From positions 124,001-188,000 of the forward strand of contig CAVSEV010000015.1 of assembly GCA_963727015.1 (NCBI GenBank): 64,000 bases of DNA, in the 5' to 3' direction. The DNA is from DATFVJ01 sp963727015 (GTDB taxonomy: Bacteria > Actinomycetota > Actinomycetes > Streptosporangiales > Streptosporangiaceae). The position numbers and the translations under genes were made by a program. Shown piece after piece: positions 28,516-37,413 of the stretch. The notes beneath the pieces were generated by a model. The model saw nothing but the letters and a program-made list of their open reading frames with translations. It made no database searches and had not been told where the DNA came from. How positions within the stretch are numbered: the first letter of the stretch is position 1; every line of letters starts with the position of its first letter.

Positions 28516-28687
28516 CTCAAGGTGCGCTTGTATCTCGCTGCCACGGCCCCTACGGACCTACGGAGACCCCGACAGGGCCGCCGCCAACGCAGCGATTGAG
28601 TCAATCTGAGCCTGCGGTTCCATTGATCAAGTTCCGGCGGAGAGAACAACATAACGAGTTGGATTTCATCTTGATGGAGCTGCTCGC

Positions 28688-28990
28688 CTAGCGGTCTGCG
28701 CCTCTCTTCCGCCCGCTTCCCCCGCCCTGCGCGCCGATGACCACCCAATCAAACACGGACAGATCAGAGAATTCCAGCGGTGCGAGCAGTGGCTCCAGGG
28801 ACAGCCACTTCACGGCAACGCCATCAATCTGGCGGAACGCCTCCTCGGCCAGGCGGACGCGCTTCTGCTCGTCCACCGAGGTGCCGAGCCACGCCCTGGG
28901 TGGCGGGTCCAGGCCCACGTAGCGGCCGGGAAACTTCGTCAGCAGCAGGTACCCTCTCCCTTTGCCGTTAGCCCAGTGGGCAGCCGAGGG
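28688..28990 (-). pseudogene. DUF5131 (phage Gp37/Gp68-like) gene fragment
   Basis: Read on the minus strand, the segment GYLLLTKFPGRY, PPPRAWLGTSVDEQKRVRLA, VKWLSLEPLLAPLEF and FDWVVIGAQ matches the core of DUF5131/Gp37-Gp68 proteins. These are radical-SAM-like proteins found in phages and defence or mobile islands. No start codon lies at the expected place, the N-terminal third is missing, and the frame ends soon after VIGAQ, so this is a remnant. A family partner (TcmP) is not seen. Confidence 0.6.
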
Positions 28991-29146
28991 TCTTAGAGTT
29001 CGTCTGTGAACTTGTCAGCCCGACGTGGTCCGTGCAGGCTCGGCCGAGGGCCCCGCCGCGATGAGTTCCGGCCGGGGCGGGGGTCTGTGCTGGTGCCGTA
29101 GGACGTCGGGCGACGCTGCCCGGCACTAGACACCACGGAGGACACT

Positions 29147-29928
29147 ATGACGACCACGCCGAATGACCCGACCACCGCGCTGCCCGGCCGCCCGCCCGTC
29201 GTTGACCTAGCCACCTGGCAGGCCGCCCGTGACGAGCTCCTGGTCCGCGAGAAGGCCCACACCCGCGAGGGCGACGCCCTCGCCGCGGCCCGCCGCCGGC
29301 TGCCGATGGTGGAGCTCGGCGGGACGGTCGAGGTCGTCGGACCCGACGGCCCGGTCCCGTTCGTGGACTGTTCCAGGGCCGCGACGAGCTCGTGGTCTAC
29401 AAGCACATGTGGTACGACGGCGCGCCGCACCAGGGGCAGTGCGAGGGCTGCACCACCACGGCCTGGCACCTGAAGGACGCCGTCTACCTCAACGCTCGCG
29501 GCGTCTCGTTCGCCATCCTGACCACGGGCCGGTGGGACGAGGTGGCCTCCTACGTCGAGTTCATGGGCTACACCCAGCCCTGGTACTCGGTGCGCGACGC
29601 GGACGCGCCGGTCGGCGGCAGCATGGGTCACATCACCTGCTTCCTGCGCGACGGCGACCGCGTGTTCCTCACCTACTCCACGACGGGCCGTGGCAACGAG
29701 CCGGTCAACGGGTCCCTCGGCCTGCTCGACATGACGCCTTACGGCCGCGGCGAGGCGTGGGAGGACAAGCCCGGGGGCTGGCCCGAGGGCCGCCGCTCGT
29801 GCTGGTTCTGGCGCTCGGACGCGGACGGGAGCGCCACCTGGGGCCCGACCAGCCGCCCCGTGCCGCAGTGGACCCGCCCCGGCGCAACCCCCGTGGAGAC
29901 CCTCGGCCGGCACGGCCACCACCACTGA
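29147..29928 (+). pseudogene. DUF899-family thioredoxin-like protein, one frameshift
   Basis: DUF899 proteins adopt a thioredoxin-like fold and are common in soil bacteria; their function is not established. ATG 29147 has GGAGG upstream. The N-terminal part reads LPMVELGGTVEVVGPDGPVPFVD. Adding one C near 29367 restores LFQGRDELVVYKHMWYDG, followed by CEGCTTTAWHL, TTGRWDEVASYVEFMGYTQP and RDGDRVFLTYSTTGRGNEP. Read together it is about 260 residues, the normal family length. Only one base is missing, so a sequence error or recent mutation is likely. Confidence 0.85.
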
Positions 29929-30000
29929 CGGGCCTTCGTCGACGATGATGAGCGCGGCTACATCGTGACGATGCACCTGAAGAGCCGCGTGTGCCCTGCG

Positions 30001-30714
30001 TTAGCCCTTCATCTGGTACACCACGACGACCGAGGTGGCCATCTGCTGGGTGCCGGCCGAGATGGGCACCGCCGACCTGGGGGCGAACGGCGCACCGGGA
30101 ATAACCGGACTGGGCAGGGTGTCGCTGCCGGTCGTGCTGATACTCAGCACCCGGCCGAGCCGCGTGCCCGCCGCCTTCGCGTATTGCTCCGCCTGGTCCC
30201 TGGCATCGATGATGGCCTTGGCCCGGGCCTTGGCCATCAGCGTGGCCGCCTGGTCGGTGAGGTCAAGCGACACGTCGTCGACAGTTACCGCGTTCCCGCC
30301 CGCCTCGACCGCGTCGGTGATGGTCTGGCCCGCCGTGGCGAGATGATGCAGCTCAGCGGTGAGCGACTCGCTGACGGTGTAGCCGGTGATCGTGTCCTGC
30401 TGGTTGTACTGCGGCTGCACCGACATGCCAGAGGTCTGCAGATCGGCCGGGGCGACGCGGCGGGCGGTCAGTGCGTCGCGGACCGCGGTCATGGCCTGGT
30501 TAGCGCTGTCGAGCGCCGCGCTGACCGAAGCCGCCTGGGCGTGGGCTTCCAGCGACAGCTGAAGCTCATCGGGCGTGCCGGTCACTGCGCCGTTTCCGGT
30601 GACCGTGATAGTACCCGGTGTCGCGGCCGCCGCCCGGTCGGCGCCACCCGCGCACAGGCAGATCGCCGCGCAGGCGACTCCGATCACGCGCGCTGTCCTC
30701 GTCGTACCGGTCAT
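30001..30714 (-). CDS. Secreted SIMPL-domain (DUF541) protein
   Basis: 237 residues. ATG 30714 is preferred over 30729 because GGGGGA lies just upstream of it. The N-terminus is a signal peptide (RVIGVACAAICLCAGG, then a DRAAAA cleavage region). The SIMPL fold follows: GTITVTGNGAVTGTPDELQL, YNQQDTITGYTVSESLT, ADLQTSGMSVQPQYN, ALTDQ-like helices and AKAKAIIDARDQAEQYAKAAG, ending in TSVVVVYQMKG. Likely periplasmic or cell-surface; role unknown. It overlaps nothing and stands alone. Confidence 0.85.
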   Translation of the reverse strand: MTGTTRTARVIGVACAAICLCAGGADRAAAATPGTITVTGNGAVTGTPDELQLSLEAHAQAASVSAALDSANQAMTAVRDALTARRVAPADLQTSGMSVQPQYNQQDTITGYTVSESLTAELHHLATAGQTITDAVEAGGNAVTVDDVSLDLTDQAATLMAKARAKAIIDARDQAEQYAKAAGTRLGRVLSISTTGSDTLPSPVIPGAPFAPRSAVPISAGTQQMATSVVVVYQMKG

Positions 30715-30802
30715 GTGTCCCCCGTCCATAGACCGGCAAAGAGCGACTACTTAGAGTAGCATCTCCTGATCAAAGCGCGACCGGCCAGGACTCCCTCCGG
30801 TG

Positions 30803-31198
30803 TCACCTGCCGAGCAGGCTCTGTTCCGGGTCCGCGCTGTCTGGCGCCGTTGCGCCGCGCGTGGCATTTGCAGCAGACATCCATGCGGGAAGCGAGGCGC
30901 AACGGCTTACGGAGGGCTGACGGCCCAGTTGTCGCGGCGCTGCGGTGAGATGAAGATCGCTGAAGCCGGACGGCTGCGGTCGTGGATTGCCTTTCGCCGG
31001 GCGGAACAGGGCGTAGACGGTCTGGTGCGGCGGAAAGTCGGCCGGCAGGGCCCTCCAGGCGATCCCGCCGCGGACCAGGTAGAAGATCGCGTCCAGGACC
31101 AGGCGCCGATACCACTTCTCGGGCCTGCCCCCGCGCCCGCCGGTGCTCCCCGCCGCCGGGAGCAGCGGCGCCAGCAGCGCCCACTGCCCGTCGGTCAT
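30803..31198 (-). pseudogene. IS5-family transposase remnant
   Basis: ATG 31198 begins MTDGQWALLAPLLPAAGSTG, then RPEKWYRRLVLDAIFYLVRG and GIAWRALPADFPPHQTVYALF, the N-terminal (DUF4096) segment of IS5/IS402-type transposases. After about 65 residues the similarity stops at an unrelated Pro/Ser-rich stretch. The DDE catalytic part is absent. Terminal inverted repeats were not identified. The remnant marks the island as a former insertion site. Confidence 0.8.
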
Positions 31199-31318
31199 CG
31201 TCGAACCGGCGAAGAAGTGCCGCCGCGAGGGACGATCACGACCCCGGCCATGAGCAGGGCACGACGAGTACTGGCACCTGGACGATACGTGCACCCGGAC
31301 TCCCGGTAGGACTGGCAA

Positions 31319-31744
31319 GCCTAGACAACCCCTCTCCTACCAGGAGTCCTTCACCTTCCGGGCGAACCGCCCACCCACCGAGCGCGCGGGCGGAAAGTGC
31401 CGGCCGCATGACAAACAAGACCGGCCGCGAGGTGGAGATTCACCCCGTGGGCAAGAATGGTGAGCCCTGATCAGGGACATCGTGCTACGGAATTGGTTGC
31501 CAGTGCCGGGCGTGCGGTGCGAGCTGGGCCGCGTACCAGCAGCGATACAAGGCGAGCAAGAAAGCTGAAACCCTCGCCTTGGCCGAGAAGATTCAAGGAG
31601 CCGCAGCTCGCGCCACTTCCGCGCCTTTCGCCCAGTCCGCCGGGCCCAGATCGTGTGTCACCTGCCGCAGATGGTCTGACGCCCGAGGGGAATCGATCAC
31701 CATGGGGACCCGCTAGCGGTGGTGTTCAGAGTTCGCGGTGGTGT
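31319..31744. other. Spacer without a recognised gene
   Basis: One plus-strand frame, about 31495 to 31716, reads CQCRACGASWAAYQQRYKAS and then a Lys/Ala-rich stretch. It has a knuckle-like Cys pattern but no start codon or family match, and may be a relic of the island. Confidence 0.35.
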
Positions 31745-32386
31745 TCAGATTTCGCCGAACAGGCGGTCGCCCGCATCGCCGAGGCCGGGCACGATGTAAC
31801 CACGGCCGTCCAGGCGGTCGTCCACAGCGGCGGTAACCACCCGGACGGGGACGGGATCATCGGAAGGGAAGGCGGCCTCGATCCTGCTGACTCCCTCCGG
31901 TGCGGCGATCAGGCAGATGGCAGTCACTGAGCTGGCGCCGCGCCCGACCAGCATGCCGATGACAGTTTCCAGCGTGCCGCCCGTGGCAAGCATCGGATCG
32001 AGCACGAATGCCTCCCTGCCGGACAGATCGGCAGGCAGCCGGTCGGCGTAAGTCGAGGCAACGAGCGACTCCTCATCTCTCACCATCCCGACGAAACCGA
32101 CGTCGGCGGTCGGTACCAGCCTGGCCATGCCGTCGAGCATGCCGATACCGGCGCGCAGCACGGGCACCACGAGCGGCACCGGACGCGCCAGCTTGACCCC
32201 TGCCGCCGGCACGAGCGGGGTCTGCACCGACACGGCCTGAACGCGGACCTCGCGTGTCGCCTCGTAGGCGAGCAGCGTGACAAGCTCGTCGGCGAGCCGG
32301 CGGAATGTCGGGGCTTCGGTGGTTGTGTCGCGCAGCGCGGTGAGCTTGTGCGCGATCAGGGGATGGTCGACGACCAGCGTTCGCAT
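31745..32386 (-). CDS. upp: Uracil phosphoribosyltransferase
   Basis: 213-residue enzyme making UMP from uracil and PRPP. MRTLVVDHPLIAHKLTALRD starts the protein; VPVLRAGIGMLDG, the PRPP loop DPMLATGGTLETVI and the uracil-binding C-terminal GYIVPGLGDAGDRLFGE are intact. ATG 32386 is chosen by the conserved start; the open frame upstream is low-complexity. With cdd and deoA it completes a pyrimidine salvage set in this window. Confidence 0.95.
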   Translation of the reverse strand: MRTLVVDHPLIAHKLTALRDTTTEAPTFRRLADELVTLLAYEATREVRVQAVSVQTPLVPAAGVKLARPVPLVVPVLRAGIGMLDGMARLVPTADVGFVGMVRDEESLVASTYADRLPADLSGREAFVLDPMLATGGTLETVIGMLVGRGASSVTAICLIAAPEGVSRIEAAFPSDDPVPVRVVTAAVDDRLDGRGYIVPGLGDAGDRLFGEI

Positions 32387-32774
32387 GATCGGTAGTGTCG
32401 CAGGTTCGCCGAGGTCCGCGCGACGCCGTCGCGCCACCGTGCCGGCCGTGCACCATCGGCGAGCCGGCCAGAGCCGGCGGCGGGCGGCAGCGCGCCGGCG
32501 GCGGGCCGGCCAGACGCCGGCCGCGGGCCGGGCCACGGCCACCCCGGGCGAGCCAAGCTGGCCCTGGTGCCGAGGCGGCTGGGTGCCGAGGCGGCTGGGT
32601 GCCGAGGCGGCTGGGTGCCACGGCGCCAAGCGCCCACGAGTTTTCCGCGCCCGGATTGCCCGCTACGGCATTCGAGTATATGTTCGAATGTAGTGCTACC
32701 TGCCTTCCCCCGGGTGGCTGCCGGATCGAAGCAGACATCACCGCGAGGACGCGGGGCGGGGACAAGGGCAGAAG
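32387..32774. repeat. Spacer with a 16-bp tandem repeat
   Basis: GC-rich low complexity from about 32440 to 32640, including tandem GCCGAGGCGGCTGGGT units (16 bp) at about 32568-32622. The distal end holds an SOS-box-like palindrome. No gene seen. Confidence 0.6.
32669..32690. promoter_or_regulatory. LexA (SOS) box-like palindrome
   Basis: CATTCGAGTATATGTTCGAATG has perfect 7-bp arms. Its core, TCGAGTATATGTTCGA, differs at two positions from the actinobacterial SOS consensus TCGAAC-N4-GTTCGA. It lies about 100 bases upstream of the DUF6504 gene. Confidence 0.5.
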
Positions 32775-33077
32775 GTGCAGGCGGGTGCGTTGAACAGAGT
32801 GTACGGCGACCCCATCCAGGTCTGGACGGACGACGACGGTAGGCCGACGAGGTTCGTCTGGCGCGGCCGTTTATTCACGGTGCTCGATGTGCTCGAGCAC
32901 AAGCAAATCAGCCACGAGTGGTGGCGGAGGAAGGGCCGGGAGGACCCTGGGCCGCAGGCAGGCCGGGAGTTCTGGCGGGTGCGGGCGTCGCCGGGCGATG
33001 ATGCGCCGCACGGCGTCTACGAGTTGCGCTGCGACCCCGGAGTCGGTGACTGGCTCCTCGCGCGCACGTGGGATTAG
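32775..33077 (+). CDS. DUF6504-family protein, possibly SOS-linked
   Basis: About 95-100 residues: MNRVYGDPIQVWTDDDGRP, RFVWRGRLFTVLDVLEH, HEWWRRKG, REFWRVRASPGDDAPHGVYE and the Trp-rich end GDWLLARTWD. These are the conserved blocks of DUF6504, a small actinobacterial family that I recall being found near translesion polymerase genes; here no polymerase is adjacent. The start may be GTG 32775 or TTG 32790, and the conserved block favours 32790. An SOS-box-like site lies upstream. Confidence 0.75.
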   Translation: MQAGALNRVYGDPIQVWTDDDGRPTRFVWRGRLFTVLDVLEHKQISHEWWRRKGREDPGPQAGREFWRVRASPGDDAPHGVYELRCDPGVGDWLLARTWD

Positions 33078-33332
33078 CGGTACCTACGCGCCGGCCTGTG
33101 CGGCTGGTTCGAGCTGGACGGTTTCGAGCTGGAGTGGGTCTCGGCGCCCGGCGAGGATTTCGGTGTCGGCGCTCACCGGTTTACCGGTGCGCCGGAGCCG
33201 CTCGAACCTGGCGCGAGCATGTTCACCTTCATCGGCACCAAGCGCCTGCGTGAGGTTGACAGACCCGGCTGGCGCGGTGGGCACCTTCTCACCAGCGCGT
33301 ACTCGCTGACCAGTGGGCGGCGCGGCACCTAG
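33078..33332 (+). pseudogene. Orphan coding-like frame following the DUF6504 stop
   Basis: Immediately after the TAG at 33075 the same frame stays open for 84 codons: RYLRAGLCGWFELDGFELEW, then GEDFGVGAHRFTGAPEPLEP, ASMFTFIGTKRLREVDRPGW. Composition is protein-like but there is no ATG or GTG at its beginning. It may be the tail of a lost gene or a read-through extension. No family recognised. Confidence 0.3.
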
Positions 33333-34345
33333 CCGAGGACCGCGTCGCGTATCGCCCGCAGTTCCGGTTCGGAGTTCGGGCCGGCCACAAGCAATGTGGT
33401 GACCGCGCTCTTGCGCCACAGTTCGAGCCGCTCGCGGATCCGGCCGATTGGGCCGAGCAGGCAGATCGCATCCGCGAGCTCATCGGGCACGGCCGCGATG
33501 GCCTCGTCGCGGCGGCCGTTCAGCCATAGCTCCTGAACATTGCGCGCCGCTTCCTCGAATCCCATTCGGCTGACGACGTTGAGGTGGAAATTCTTGTTCC
33601 GTGCCCCCATGCCGCCGATGTAGAAACCGAGGGTCATCTTCGCGGTCCGCAACGCGCCGGGAAGATCGTCGGTGAGGATGACGTTCACCGTGGCGGCGAT
33701 GTCGAAACCTGGCGGCGCCGAGGCGAGGGCGTCGCCGTACACCTGGCTCATCTTCTCCGGATGCGTGAACAACGGCAGCCAGCCGTCTGCGATCTCGGCG
33801 GCAAGCGCCACGTTCTTCGGCCCTTCCGCGCCGAGATAAACCGGGATGGCATCGCGCAGCGGAGGGATATTCAGCCTGAGCGGCTTGCCGAGCCCAGTCC
33901 CAGGGCGGTACGGCAGTGGGTAGTGCGGCCCGGCGTTGCGTGCCGGTCGTTGCCTGCTCCACATCAACCGAAGGAGATCCACATACTCGCGGGTACGTCC
34001 CAGCGGCTCAGAAAACGGCACCCCGTACCAGCCCTCAACCACCTGGGGCCCCGACACGCCCACGCCGAGAATCAGCCGGCCTCCGGAAAGAAAGTCCAGG
34101 GTGACGGCGGCCATCGCGGTAGCGGCGGGCGTTCGGGCGGATAGCTGGATGACCGAGGTGCCGAGTTTGATCCGGCTGGTCCGGGCCCCGTACCAGGTCA
34201 GCGGGGTGAGGGCGTCGGAGCCGTACGATTCCGCGGTCCAGACGGAGTCGTAGCCAAGGCGTTCGGCAGCGAGAACGGTCTCGGTGGCGTCGGCTGGAGT
34301 GATCCAGTAGCCGATGCTCAGGCCCAGCCTCAGGTCGTCCGTCAC
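33329..34345 (-). CDS. LLM-class F420-dependent oxidoreductase
   Basis: 338-residue luciferase-like protein of the F420-dependent methylene-tetrahydromethanopterin-reductase-like type. It reads LRLGLSIGYWITPADATETV, ERLGYDSVWTAESYGSDALT, IKLGTSVIQLSARTPAATAM, GGRLILGVGVSGPQVVEGWYG and IPVYLGAEGPKNVALAAEIADG. GTG 34345 has CGGAGG seven bases upstream; the longer upstream frame is repeat sequence. The substrate cannot be inferred. It is not similar enough to the gene at 7339 to be a recent duplicate. Confidence 0.88.
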   Translation of the reverse strand: MTDDLRLGLSIGYWITPADATETVLAAERLGYDSVWTAESYGSDALTPLTWYGARTSRIKLGTSVIQLSARTPAATAMAAVTLDFLSGGRLILGVGVSGPQVVEGWYGVPFSEPLGRTREYVDLLRLMWSRQRPARNAGPHYPLPYRPGTGLGKPLRLNIPPLRDAIPVYLGAEGPKNVALAAEIADGWLPLFTHPEKMSQVYGDALASAPPGFDIAATVNVILTDDLPGALRTAKMTLGFYIGGMGARNKNFHLNVVSRMGFEEAARNVQELWLNGRRDEAIAAVPDELADAICLLGPIGRIRERLELWRKSAVTTLLVAGPNSEPELRAIRDAVLG

Positions 34346-34429
34346 TGCACGCACCTCCGATCCGGGTGCCCAGCCATTGGGGTGCCCTATTCTCTGGTTT
34401 GCCCAGTTATCGGGTGCCCAGCGCCATAC

Positions 34430-34665
34430 GAGAACACGTTCCTCGTCGCCGGCCCGCGGCGGGCGCACCATCAGCCCCAGGGCGAGCGGGCGAGCGCCCA
34501 GTCCCGGAGCGCCGTGGGCGGGGCGACAGTCAGTCCCGGAACGCGCCGTGGGCGGGGCGACAGCCAGTCCCAGAGCGAGCGGGCGAGCGTCCACTCCCGG
34601 AGCGCCGTGGGCGGGGCGAGCAGTCAGTCCCGGAGCGCCGTGGGCGGGGCGACGGTCAGTCCGCG
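34430..34665. repeat. Irregular GC-rich tandem repeats upstream of the F420 oxidoreductase gene
   Basis: Repeated blocks of GAGCGCCGTGGGCGGGGCGA and CAGTCCCGGA occur about five times with variable spacing, between the divergent-facing 5' end of the oxidoreductase gene and the 3' end of the SQD1-type gene. No gene or hairpin of note. Confidence 0.7.
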
Positions 34666-35810
34666 CCGGGGGTGCGCCAGTTGACTGTCGGCCGCAGCGC
34701 CTCGGTCCGCACGCGGTGGGCGTACCGCTTGGTGATCTCGAGGAGCGACTCGATCAGCGTGTCGGACAGCAGGTGCGGCTGCAACCCAAGCTCGATGAGC
34801 CTCGTGTGCGCGACGTTGTAGTGGTGGTTGTCGGCTTCCACGCGCGGGTTGTCCACGCACTCGATCGTCACAGGCTCCGGGTTGCACTTGGCGATTGTGT
34901 CCGCCATGTCCGAGACGGACATCCACTCGGTGATCTGGTTGAAGACGCGGAACTCGGCCTTGTCCGCCGGGTTCTCACAGGCGATCTGTATGCACCGGAC
35001 TGTGTCGCGGATGTCGATGATGCCACGGGTCTGACCACCCTTGCCGTACACGGTCAACGGGTGACCGAGCACGGCCTGGATACAGAACCTGTTCAGCACC
35101 GTGCCGAAGATCGCGTCGTAGTCGAAGCGGGTCGCGAGCCTCTCATCCATGGCCGTCTGCGGCGTTTGCTGCCCATAAACCACGCCCTGGTTCAGGTCGG
35201 TGGCCCGAAGTCCCCAGATCCGGCAGGCGAACTCGATGTTGTGGCTGTCGTGCACCTTGGACAGGTGATAGAAGGATCCCGGCCGCTTCGGGTAAAGGAC
35301 ACGGTCCTTGCGGCCCTTGTGCTCGACCTCGAGCCAGCCTTCCTCGATGTCGATGTTGGGAGTGCCGTACTCGCCCATGGTGCCGAGCTTGACCAGGTGG
35401 ATATGCGGATCGGTCTCGGCGATCGCGTACAGCACGTTGAGGTTGCCGATCACGTTGTTGGCCTGGGTGTAGACAGCATGCTTGCGATCGATCATCGAGT
35501 ACGGCGCGGCGCGCTGCTCGGCAAAGTGAACGACAGCGTCGGGGCGGTAGTCCTTAATGATGTGATACGTGAAGTCGGCGTCAGTGAGGTCACCGACATA
35601 ACACTCAATTTCTTCCCCGGTGAGCTCACGCCATGTCGTGACCCGCGTGCGCAGCGTCTCAATGGGGACTAGGCTCTCAACGCCGAGTTCGTGGTCGTAC
35701 TGCCGTCGCGCAAAGTTGTCGGCAACAGCCACATCGTGGCCGGTATGCGACAGGTGCAGTGCCGTCGGCCAACCCAGGTAGCCGTCCCCGCCCAACACCA
35801 AGATCTTCAT
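34656..35810 (-). CDS. NAD-dependent sugar epimerase of the UDP-sulfoquinovose synthase (SQD1) type
   Basis: 384-residue extended SDR. The Rossmann start MKILVLGGDGYLGWPTALHL is the SQD1 variant of GxxGxxG. DNFARRQYDHELGVESL, VHFAEQRAAPYSMID, LVKLGTMGEYGTPNIDIEEG, the YHLSK catalytic pair, TDLNQGVVYG and GIIDIRDTVRCIQ match the SQD1/Agl3 group, which converts UDP-glucose plus sulfite to UDP-sulfoquinovose. AAGGAG lies upstream of ATG 35810. Neighbours encode a flippase and a DPM1-like transferase, so an envelope glycan or lipid is likely. Sulfite use is inferred from family only. Confidence 0.85.
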   Translation of the reverse strand: MKILVLGGDGYLGWPTALHLSHTGHDVAVADNFARRQYDHELGVESLVPIETLRTRVTTWRELTGEEIECYVGDLTDADFTYHIIKDYRPDAVVHFAEQRAAPYSMIDRKHAVYTQANNVIGNLNVLYAIAETDPHIHLVKLGTMGEYGTPNIDIEEGWLEVEHKGRKDRVLYPKRPGSFYHLSKVHDSHNIEFACRIWGLRATDLNQGVVYGQQTPQTAMDERLATRFDYDAIFGTVLNRFCIQAVLGHPLTVYGKGGQTRGIIDIRDTVRCIQIACENPADKAEFRVFNQITEWMSVSDMADTIAKCNPEPVTIECVDNPRVEADNHHYNVAHTRLIELGLQPHLLSDTLIESLLEITKRYAHRVRTEALRPTVNWRTPGAD

Positions 35811-35905
35811 GAAACTGCTCCTATTCTCCTTGCGGCCGGTTCCTGAGCAAACGCCCAGCTTGATCCGCTATCTTCGGTCACCACCACACGTAAGCTGAGG
35901 TACCA

Positions 35906-36628
35906 ATGGCACTGGCGTTGCGCAGAATAGTTCGGGCCGTGCGAGCTCACAGCATGGTCCGGGCAGCGTACGCGTACGGCGTCCGGACGGTCGGCAGGCA
36001 GTTCACCCGGTTCGCCATCGGTGCCGCCCTGGCGCTTGCGACGAGCGAGATCACCTTGCTGACGTGCCTCGGGCTGCTGAAGCTGTGGCCGACGGTGTCG
36101 GCGGCGGTGGCCTGGTTCGCAGGCGCCGCAGTCAGCTACCTGCTGAGCCGCTGGGCGTGGGAACGCAGGGGCAGGCCGGATCTGCTCAAGGAGACACTGC
36201 CCTTCTGGCTCATCGCCGCGGGCACGATCGCCTTCCTCTCCCTGGCGACAAGCCTGGCGCATCACTTGGCCGTGTCGATGGGGCTGCGGCCGGTTCCGCG
36301 GCTTGTCTTCGTGGGCACGGCTTACCTCGCGGCCAACGCGGTGACGTTCATATCGAGATTCGCGATCTTCCACTACATCCTCTTCGCCGACCGGGGTGCC
36401 AGGGCCTCCGCGCGGCGGTCAGCGGACTCGCCCGGCGTCCAGGCTTCGCCGGCCGCGGCATCCGCGGATGCTCCGTCCACGGGCGCCACGCTCGCGACCC
36501 CGGCGTCGGCGGCGCCGCTGGCGTCGGCAGCGCCACCAAGGACGCCAGCGGCGCGATCGGCTTCAGCGGCGCGGCGGCGGACGGCATCCGCAGAAGAGGA
36601 ATTAAGGCAGACATCGGCCGCACGCTGA
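35906..36628 (+). CDS. GtrA-family membrane protein
   Basis: 240 residues. Four membrane helices typical of GtrA (VGRQFTRFAIGAALALATSE, AVAWFAGAAVSYLLSRWAW, TLPFWLIAAGTIAFLSLA, FVGTAYLAANAVTFISRFAI) occupy residues 28-160. GtrA proteins are thought to move polyprenyl-linked sugars across the membrane. The last ~75 residues are an Ala/Pro/Ser-rich tail that overlaps, antisense, the C-terminal tail of the convergent glycosyltransferase gene by 256 bases; one of the two tails is probably non-essential. It is transcribed opposite to its functional neighbours. Confidence 0.85.
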   Translation: MALALRRIVRAVRAHSMVRAAYAYGVRTVGRQFTRFAIGAALALATSEITLLTCLGLLKLWPTVSAAVAWFAGAAVSYLLSRWAWERRGRPDLLKETLPFWLIAAGTIAFLSLATSLAHHLAVSMGLRPVPRLVFVGTAYLAANAVTFISRFAIFHYILFADRGARASARRSADSPGVQASPAAASADAPSTGATLATPASAAPLASAAPPRTPAARSASAARRRTASAEEELRQTSAAR

Positions 36629-37413
36629 CCCCGCTCGCGCCACCAGGTGCCGACGATCACACCGGCGAACCTGAGGCCGTAGAGCACGTTGTGGCCCTTC
36701 TTGCTCTCGCCGATCCTGCGCCTGCGAATGGTGGCCGGCCGCTCCGCGACCCGGAAGCCGCGGGCGATCACGCCGATCAGCAGCTCAGCCGACTGGTACT
36801 GCGGCTGCTGCAACTGGACCGCGCCGGTCACTTCCGCACGCATCGCCCGCATGCCGAACGACGGATCGGTGACGCGCTGGCCGGCCAGCAGGCTGATCGT
36901 CGCGGCGAAGAGCCTGACCCCAAGCTTGCGCACCGGGTCTTTGGTCTCCTCGCTGCCAAGTGTCCTCGATCCGGTCACGAAGTCCGCGTCGCCAGCCAGC
37001 ACGGGCTCAAGCAGGCGCTGCGCGTCGGCTGGGTCATACTGACCGTCGGCGTCCGTGGTCACGATGTAGCGCGCGCCGCCCTCGCGCGCGAGCCTGTAGC
37101 CGAGCCGGAGCGCCGCCCCCTGCCCGCGATTGACGGGCACGTCACAGACCAGCGCACCGTGCGCGGCGGCTTCCTTGGCGGTGCCGTCGACTGATCCATC
37201 AACGACCACGATGACCGCCGTGGCAAGCCCGCAGAGGCTGGCCGGGAGCGCGTCGATGACCGGGCCTATCGCTGCCTCCTCGTTATAGGCCGCGATCACT
37301 ATCGCGACAGGCGGAAGCTGCTGCCCCCGTTCGGCGTACTCGGCGCCGAAGTCGCTGGCAGCCGCGTCGTCGACTGATTGGCCTGGCTGGCGGACGGCCT
37401 CAGGGCTCGTCAC
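36373..37413 (-). CDS. DPM1-like family 2 glycosyltransferase
   Basis: 346 residues with a GT-A fold: VAIVIAAYNEEAAIGPVIDA, AVIVVVDGSVDGTAKEAA, NRGQGAALRLGYRLA, the DxD-like TTDADGQYDP and FVTGSRTLG, then VTDPSFGMRAMRAEV and IRRRRIGESKKGHNV. Such enzymes load sugars onto polyprenyl phosphate in the cytoplasm. The C-terminal ~85 residues are Ala-rich and overlap the convergent GtrA tail. ATG 37413 overlaps the upstream epimerase stop (ATGA), so the two are coexpressed. Confidence 0.9.
   Translation of the reverse strand: MTSPEAVRQPGQSVDDAAASDFGAEYAERGQQLPPVAIVIAAYNEEAAIGPVIDALPASLCGLATAVIVVVDGSVDGTAKEAAAHGALVCDVPVNRGQGAALRLGYRLAREGGARYIVTTDADGQYDPADAQRLLEPVLAGDADFVTGSRTLGSEETKDPVRKLGVRLFAATISLLAGQRVTDPSFGMRAMRAEVTGAVQLQQPQYQSAELLIGVIARGFRVAERPATIRRRRIGESKKGHNVLYGLRFAGVIVGTWWRERGQRAADVCLNSSSADAVRRRAAEADRAAGVLGGAADASGAADAGVASVAPVDGASADAAAGEAWTPGESADRRAEALAPRSAKRM

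Noticed and set aside
28993..29976. 327-residue minus-strand protein
   Set aside because: Antisense shadow of the DUF899 gene, which has clear family motifs on the plus strand.
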